A stretch of 8,492 nucleotides of DNA from the NCBI GenBank assembly GCA_022508735.1, contig JAFLUQ010000104.1, positions 1 to 8,492 on the forward strand. Reading direction: 5' to 3'. The stretch comes from Oscillospiraceae bacterium. GTDB taxonomy: Bacteria; Bacillota; Clostridia; UMGS1883. The notes beneath the pieces are model-generated. The model was not told where the DNA came from. It worked only from the letters and a program-made list of their open reading frames with translations, and made no database searches. Shown in pieces: positions 5,729 to 8,492 of this stretch (its first letter is position 1; each line of letters begins with the position of its first letter). The position numbers and the translations under genes were made by a program.

Positions 5729-7726
5729 CGGAAGGAAATATATTTTCCGGTATGGACTTTTCGACAGTTCGATCAGTGCGGCCTCTGCTGCGCTTCCACT
5801 TCGGCAAAGCAGGACGGCCCTGCTGTTATAAAAATTGCAGGTGAGATCATCAGGCAGAATAAGTGTGCTGCAGCCGCCGATAACGCCGCTTTCGAGCTCA
5901 GTCACGCTGTCGGGCAGATTGACGTTTACAAGGTCGATGTCAAAGGCGGCGGCGTCTATCCACCTTACTCCCTCAGGGACGATGAAGCGTGTTATCTTCG
6001 GGCAGCCCGTGAGCATATCCTGAGGCAGATCTTTGACGCCGGAGGGTATATTGACTGACTCAAGGTTCTTACAATTCTGGAATGTCCAAAGGCCGAGAGT
6101 GGTCACGGTGTCAGGCAGGGTCAGCTTTCTCAGGTTATAGCTGCCGGCAAAGGCGTTGGCGCCAATCTCGGTGACTCTGTCGGGAACGGTGTATTCCTCG
6201 TCAGCTTTGTCGGCCGGATATATGACCAGCACAGTTTTATCCTTGCTAAGCACCACTCCATCGACGGCGCAAAAATACGGATTGCTCTCTGATACTTCAA
6301 ATTCTGCCGGAGCGAGCGCACTTCGGAAGTCATCGGCGCGTATATCTGAAAGCGTGGACGGCAGCACCAGCCGCTTGGGGTGACTGTGTTTCCAGAAGGC
6401 CAGAGCGTCTATGCCCGTGACGCCTTCGGGGATCACATATTCTTCGTCAGTTTTGCCCATGGGGTAGGCTATGAGAGTAGGGCCCTTCCGGGAATAGAGC
6501 ACGCCGCCGTCCTCAAAAAAACATGTATTCTCCGGGTCAACGGCTATTGCGGGCAGGCCTGGCATGTCATCAAAAGCGAGCCATGATATTTCGGTGACGT
6601 TTTTCGGTATTGTGAGCTCTCTAAGACTGTTGCAGCCGCTGAATGCAGAGCCTCCTATGTAGGCCAAATTATCTAAGGAGGCGAGATTTATTTTCTCAAG
6701 CTTTTCGCAGCCGTAAAATAGACCATAGCTTATGCTGGTCATATTTTTTGACAGAGTGGCCGACCTGAGTTCCGGGCAGTGAAAAGCATAGTCGCCGACC
6801 TCCGTCACGCTGTTGGGAAGGTTAAGCTCCCTTATGCCGGTGCCCCAAAAGGCGCGTCCCGATATGCTTTTGAGCGTACCGGGCAGGGTGACGGATGCCA
6901 TGCCTTTGCAGCCGAAAAAGGCAGAGGGTCCGATAGCCTCTACTCCCTCAGGCAGGGTGATTTCTGTCAGCGATGAGCAGTCACAGAAAGCAAAGTCCGG
7001 CACGGCGACGACGGTGGAGGGCCAGTCAACGGAGCTCAGGGTCGTGCACCCGTTAAAGGCGTGTTCACCGATATCTGTCATCCCCTCGTGGAGCTTTATT
7101 TTTTTTAGGCTTGCACAGCCCATAAAAGCCTCGACACCTATTTTGGTTACGTTAGACGGAATGGTATACTCCTCCAGTCCCGTATACTTAAAAAGTCCTT
7201 TGGGGACAGCGGTCAGGCTTTTGGGAAGGACGGCAGTCTTAAGCTCCCGGCAATAATAGAACACGGATTCGTCAAGTTCTGCGCCCTCGGGAACAGTCAC
7301 TTGGCGTATATTGGTTTGCATGAAAGCACCGCAGCCGATTCTCCGCACCCCGCCGGGAATATCGACCGACGTAAGCGGTGTGCCTGCAAAGGCGTAGTCT
7401 CTGATGCTGTTCAGCGAAGCCGGCAGACTGACGCTCTCCATAGCCTCCATTGAACAGAAGGCATTGATACCTACCGTGGTGACGCCTTCTTCAATGGTGA
7501 GGCTTCTGACAGTGCTGCTGTATTTGGCCCAAGGTGCCATCGAATGACTCCAGTAGTCGGCCATCAGGCCCTCGCCGAAAACGCGCAGCTCACCGGTTTC
7601 GGTATTCAGCTCCCACTTCACGTTTGAACCGCCGTTTTCGCCGCAGTTTCCGCCCACGGTCTCCGCCCGGGCTGATATGCACAACAGCGCCGTGAGAGTA
7701 AAAATCAGGGCTATAAGCTTTTTCAT
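5360..7726 (-). CDS. Secreted BspA-type leucine-rich-repeat protein, 788 residues (LRR-788)
   Basis: This is a paralogue of LRR-591 with the same architecture. The signal peptide is at 1-21 (ARA|E), followed by an N-terminal domain at 22-71. About 20 BspA-like repeats of 22-23 residues occupy roughly 72-640. The double 'GGVLYS/DGVVLSK...YP' insert module begins near residue 406, and a C-terminal tail spans 667-788. By hand alignment, residues 1-58 are identical at 51 of 58 positions with LRR-591, and the 122-residue tails align without gaps at 91 of 122. From the GGVLYS motif to the end the lengths are 376 and 377 residues, so nearly all the size difference (197 residues) is extra repeats before it. 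No cell-wall anchor motif is visible. AAGGAG (7735-7740) lies 8 bases before ATG. The likely role is binding or adhesion at the cell surface; ligand unknown. Confidence 0.93.
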   Translation of the reverse strand: MKKLIALIFTLTALLCISARAETVGGNCGENGGSNVKWELNTETGELRVFGEGLMADYWSHSMAPWAKYSSTVRSLTIEEGVTTVGINAFCSMEAMESVSLPASLNSIRDYAFAGTPLTSVDIPGGVRRIGCGAFMQTNIRQVTVPEGAELDESVFYYCRELKTAVLPKSLTAVPKGLFKYTGLEEYTIPSNVTKIGVEAFMGCASLKKIKLHEGMTDIGEHAFNGCTTLSSVDWPSTVVAVPDFAFCDCSSLTEITLPEGVEAIGPSAFFGCKGMASVTLPGTLKSISGRAFWGTGIRELNLPNSVTEVGDYAFHCPELRSATLSKNMTSISYGLFYGCEKLEKINLASLDNLAYIGGSAFSGCNSLRELTIPKNVTEISWLAFDDMPGLPAIAVDPENTCFFEDGGVLYSRKGPTLIAYPMGKTDEEYVIPEGVTGIDALAFWKHSHPKRLVLPSTLSDIRADDFRSALAPAEFEVSESNPYFCAVDGVVLSKDKTVLVIYPADKADEEYTVPDRVTEIGANAFAGSYNLRKLTLPDTVTTLGLWTFQNCKNLESVNIPSGVKDLPQDMLTGCPKITRFIVPEGVRWIDAAAFDIDLVNVNLPDSVTELESGVIGGCSTLILPDDLTCNFYNSRAVLLCRSGSAAEAALIELSKSPYRKIYFLPSIIGPGEEPSVVGQIASDRKVVINGVTIPLWRINYSLYVSEKDLARCGYTFSWDPESRITTITAPETVEWTVSETESESNATVDIWSSDVKFVLNGFVIPSLNIGNGESVLDINAVAERNVY

Positions 7727-7788
7727 TTTTATCGCTCCTTTTTGTTCTTCTGTAAATTAGACGATAAAAATGGAAAAAAGTTCCCGGC
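7553..7788. repeat. Direct repeat copy B2: promoter and 5' end of LRR-788 (pairs with 3673-3907)
   Basis: This is the partner of the LRR-591 5' copy. It carries the same promoter boxes, Shine-Dalgarno, signal peptide and N-terminal domain. Copies B1 and B2 lie about 3.9 kb apart in direct orientation, a geometry that would allow homologous deletion or duplication of the interval containing MATE. Confidence 0.8.
7757..7784 (-). promoter_or_regulatory. Candidate ECF sigma-factor promoter of LRR-788
   Basis: On the minus strand, GGAACTT (7778-7784) is followed, 15 bp before GTCTAA, by CGTCTAA (7757-7763). Compared with the LRR-591 promoter, the boxes and the following TTTACA are identical, while the spacer bases differ and its length differs by one. 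That pattern suggests the boxes are maintained by selection. The leader is about 24 bases and the start lies near 7750. The -35 begins about 10 bp beyond the U-tract of the preceding terminator, so the gene is transcriptionally insulated from araD-TSCPD. Confidence 0.65.
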
Positions 7789-7793
7789 TTTTG

Positions 7794-7827
7794 AAAAAAT
7801 CCCCCGATCTGTTCAGATCGGGGGATT
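7794..7827 (-). terminator. Intrinsic terminator after the araD-TSCPD operon
   Basis: Read on minus, a perfect 13-bp stem (7815-7827 with 7798-7810) contains a GGGGG/CCCCC core. It has a GTTC-type 4-base loop and is followed by six U residues (7799-7794). It starts 7 bases after the TSCPD stop codon. On plus there is no T-tract, so it acts in the minus direction only. Confidence 0.93.
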
Positions 7828-7833
7828 CAATAT

Positions 7834-8082
7834 TTAACCTATTGCCGCCTCAATTGCGTTGGCCAGCTGGTCGGGGCAGGAGGTGCCGCGGCCGTTGCAG
7901 TTTATGCCGCGGAGGCTCGCGATAACGTCCTCAGCCTTTCGGCCCTCGGCGAGCCGGGCAACGCCCTGTGTGTTGCCGTTGCAGCCGCCCATAAACTGAA
8001 CGCTTTTGATTATGTGATCGTCGTCGATCTCGACGGCTATACTTCTTGAGCATACGCCCTTTGTCTGATAGTTGTATACCAT
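7834..8082 (-). CDS. TSCPD-domain protein, TIGR03905 four-cysteine family
   Basis: This small 82-residue protein of unknown function has four conserved cysteines at positions 11, 34, 62 and 69, in the contexts GVCS, GGCNGN and NCNGRGTSCPDQLA. TSCPD is the family-naming signature, and the cysteines may bind a metal or Fe-S cluster. TSCPD domains also occur at the C-terminus of some class II (adenosylcobalamin) ribonucleotide reductases. The short stand-alone form is common in Clostridia and its role is not established to my knowledge. ATG 8082 has GAGG 7 bases upstream, overlapping the araD stop codon. The gene is 9 bp after araD, so translation is probably coupled. A strong terminator follows. 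Confidence 0.9.
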   Translation of the reverse strand: MVYNYQTKGVCSRSIAVEIDDDHIIKSVQFMGGCNGNTQGVARLAEGRKAEDVIASLRGINCNGRGTSCPDQLANAIEAAIG

Positions 8083-8091
8083 TTTCTTACC

Positions 8092-8492
8092 TCACTTAGA
8101 TTGGCCGTAGTAGGCGTTCTTGCCGTGCTTGCGCATAAAGTGCTTATCAAGCAGGAAGGCGTCCACGTCAGGAACAGAGGGGTTCAGGAGCTTGGTGTTA
8201 AGCGCCATCATGCCGACCTCTTCCATAACGACCGCATTGTGCACGGCTTCGTCAGGCGTCTTGCCCCAGGAGAAGGGGCCGTGGGACTGCACTACCACAC
8301 CGGGCACATATACCGGATTGATACCGGCGTTATTGAAGGTCTCAATGATGACCTTGCCGGTGTTAAGCTCATACTCACCCTCGATCTCCTCCTGAGTGAG
8401 AGGACGGGTGCAGGGGATAGGGCCGTAGAAGTAGTCTGCATGGGTGGTGCCGAGCGGAGGAATGCTCTTGCCGGCCTGAGCCCAGATAGTAG
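8092..8492 (-). CDS. araD: L-ribulose-5-phosphate 4-epimerase, C-terminal part (N-terminus outside window)
   Basis: This cytoplasmic enzyme of the class II aldolase fold interconverts L-ribulose 5-phosphate and D-xylulose 5-phosphate, the last step that feeds L-arabinose into the pentose phosphate pathway. The frame is open to the window edge and gives 132 residues before TGA. Visible family motifs are IWAQAGKSIPPLGTTHADYF, PCTRPLT-EEI-GEYE, IIETF, VQSHGPFSWGK, AVHNAVV-EE, and the C-terminal LLDKH-MRKHGKNAYYGQ. The SHGPF histidine matches the third zinc ligand (His171 in E. coli). The other two (the HTH motif) would lie just upstream, outside the window. TTHAD, GEYE and the NAYYG tyrosine match E. 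coli residues tied to catalysis. It is co-transcribed with the TSCPD gene. Confidence 0.96.
   Translation of the reverse strand, partial: TIWAQAGKSIPPLGTTHADYFYGPIPCTRPLTQEEIEGEYELNTGKVIIETFNNAGINPVYVPGVVVQSHGPFSWGKTPDEAVHNAVVMEEVGMMALNTKLLNPSVPDVDAFLLDKHFMRKHGKNAYYGQSK

Noticed and set aside
6813..7256. Open frame of 147 codons on plus, antisense to LRR-788
   Set aside because: Its periodic, Ser/Pro-rich translation mirrors the LRR period on the other strand. No promoter or family supports it.
7661..7726. Lipoprotein signal at Cys16 (TALLC) in the LRR proteins
   Set aside because: Leu at -1 does not fit the lipobox, which needs Gly, Ala or Ser there. A clean ARA|E or AQA|E type I site follows at residue 21 in both proteins.
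5360..7726. CRISPR-like or satellite repeat array because of the strong periodicity
   Set aside because: The 66-69-base period is the coding period of 22-23-residue LRR units. Copies are diverged at DNA level, there are no identical repeats or spacers, and the frame stays open.
3673..7788. A transposon carrying MATE, suggested by repeated sequences on both sides
   Set aside because: The repeats are paralogous protein-coding ends in direct orientation. No transposase, terminal inverted repeats or target-site duplication is visible.

Overview
The window reads as chromosomal DNA from an endospore-forming anaerobic Firmicute of the class Clostridia, probably Oscillospirales-like; the order is inference. 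The evidence is a full-length SpoIIID sporulation regulator, strong AGGAG-type ribosome binding sites, AT-rich intergenic regions with near-consensus sigma-A promoters, the Clostridia-typical families DUF6062, DUF4234 and TSCPD (TIGR03905), and large secreted BspA-type leucine-rich-repeat (LRR) proteins common in gut Firmicutes. No phage, transposon, CRISPR or plasmid gene was seen.

Layout. Left edge (1-100): the 5' part of a tRNA-Leu(UAG) gene on the minus strand with its own strong promoter, divergent from spoIIID. Plus-strand block (about 104-2072): spoIIID (154-435) behind a sigma-E-like promoter and before a hairpin terminator. Next comes an operon of three small genes, DUF6062, a CBS-pair protein and a DUF4234 membrane protein (525-2025), driven by an extended -10 sigma-A promoter whose -35 lies inside the spoIIID terminator. 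The operon ends at a 19-bp-stem terminator shared with the convergent minus-strand block.

Minus-strand block (2071-7790): two paralogous secreted LRR proteins of 591 and 788 residues flank a MATE-family multidrug transporter, in transcriptional order LRR-788, MATE, LRR-591. Both LRR genes carry nearly the same upstream element, GGAAC(TT) and CGTCTAA separated by about 16 bp, which looks like an ECF (extracytoplasmic function) sigma-factor promoter. The MATE gene has a different, sigma-A-type promoter with a perfect 12-bp palindrome in its spacer, as expected for a repressor operator. I see no terminator after LRR-788 or MATE, so read-through along the block is possible.

Right edge (7794-8492, minus strand): the C-terminal part of L-ribulose-5-phosphate 4-epimerase (araD, cut by the window edge) is followed after 9 bp by a small four-cysteine TSCPD protein and a strong terminator.

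The most interesting content is the LRR-MATE-LRR cassette. Two surface or secreted proteins share near-identical ends and promoters but differ by about nine LRR units in one array, and they bracket an efflux pump. This suggests an envelope-stress-linked, duplicated surface-protein locus. That role is inference; the promoters, duplication and repeat-number difference are visible in the sequence.
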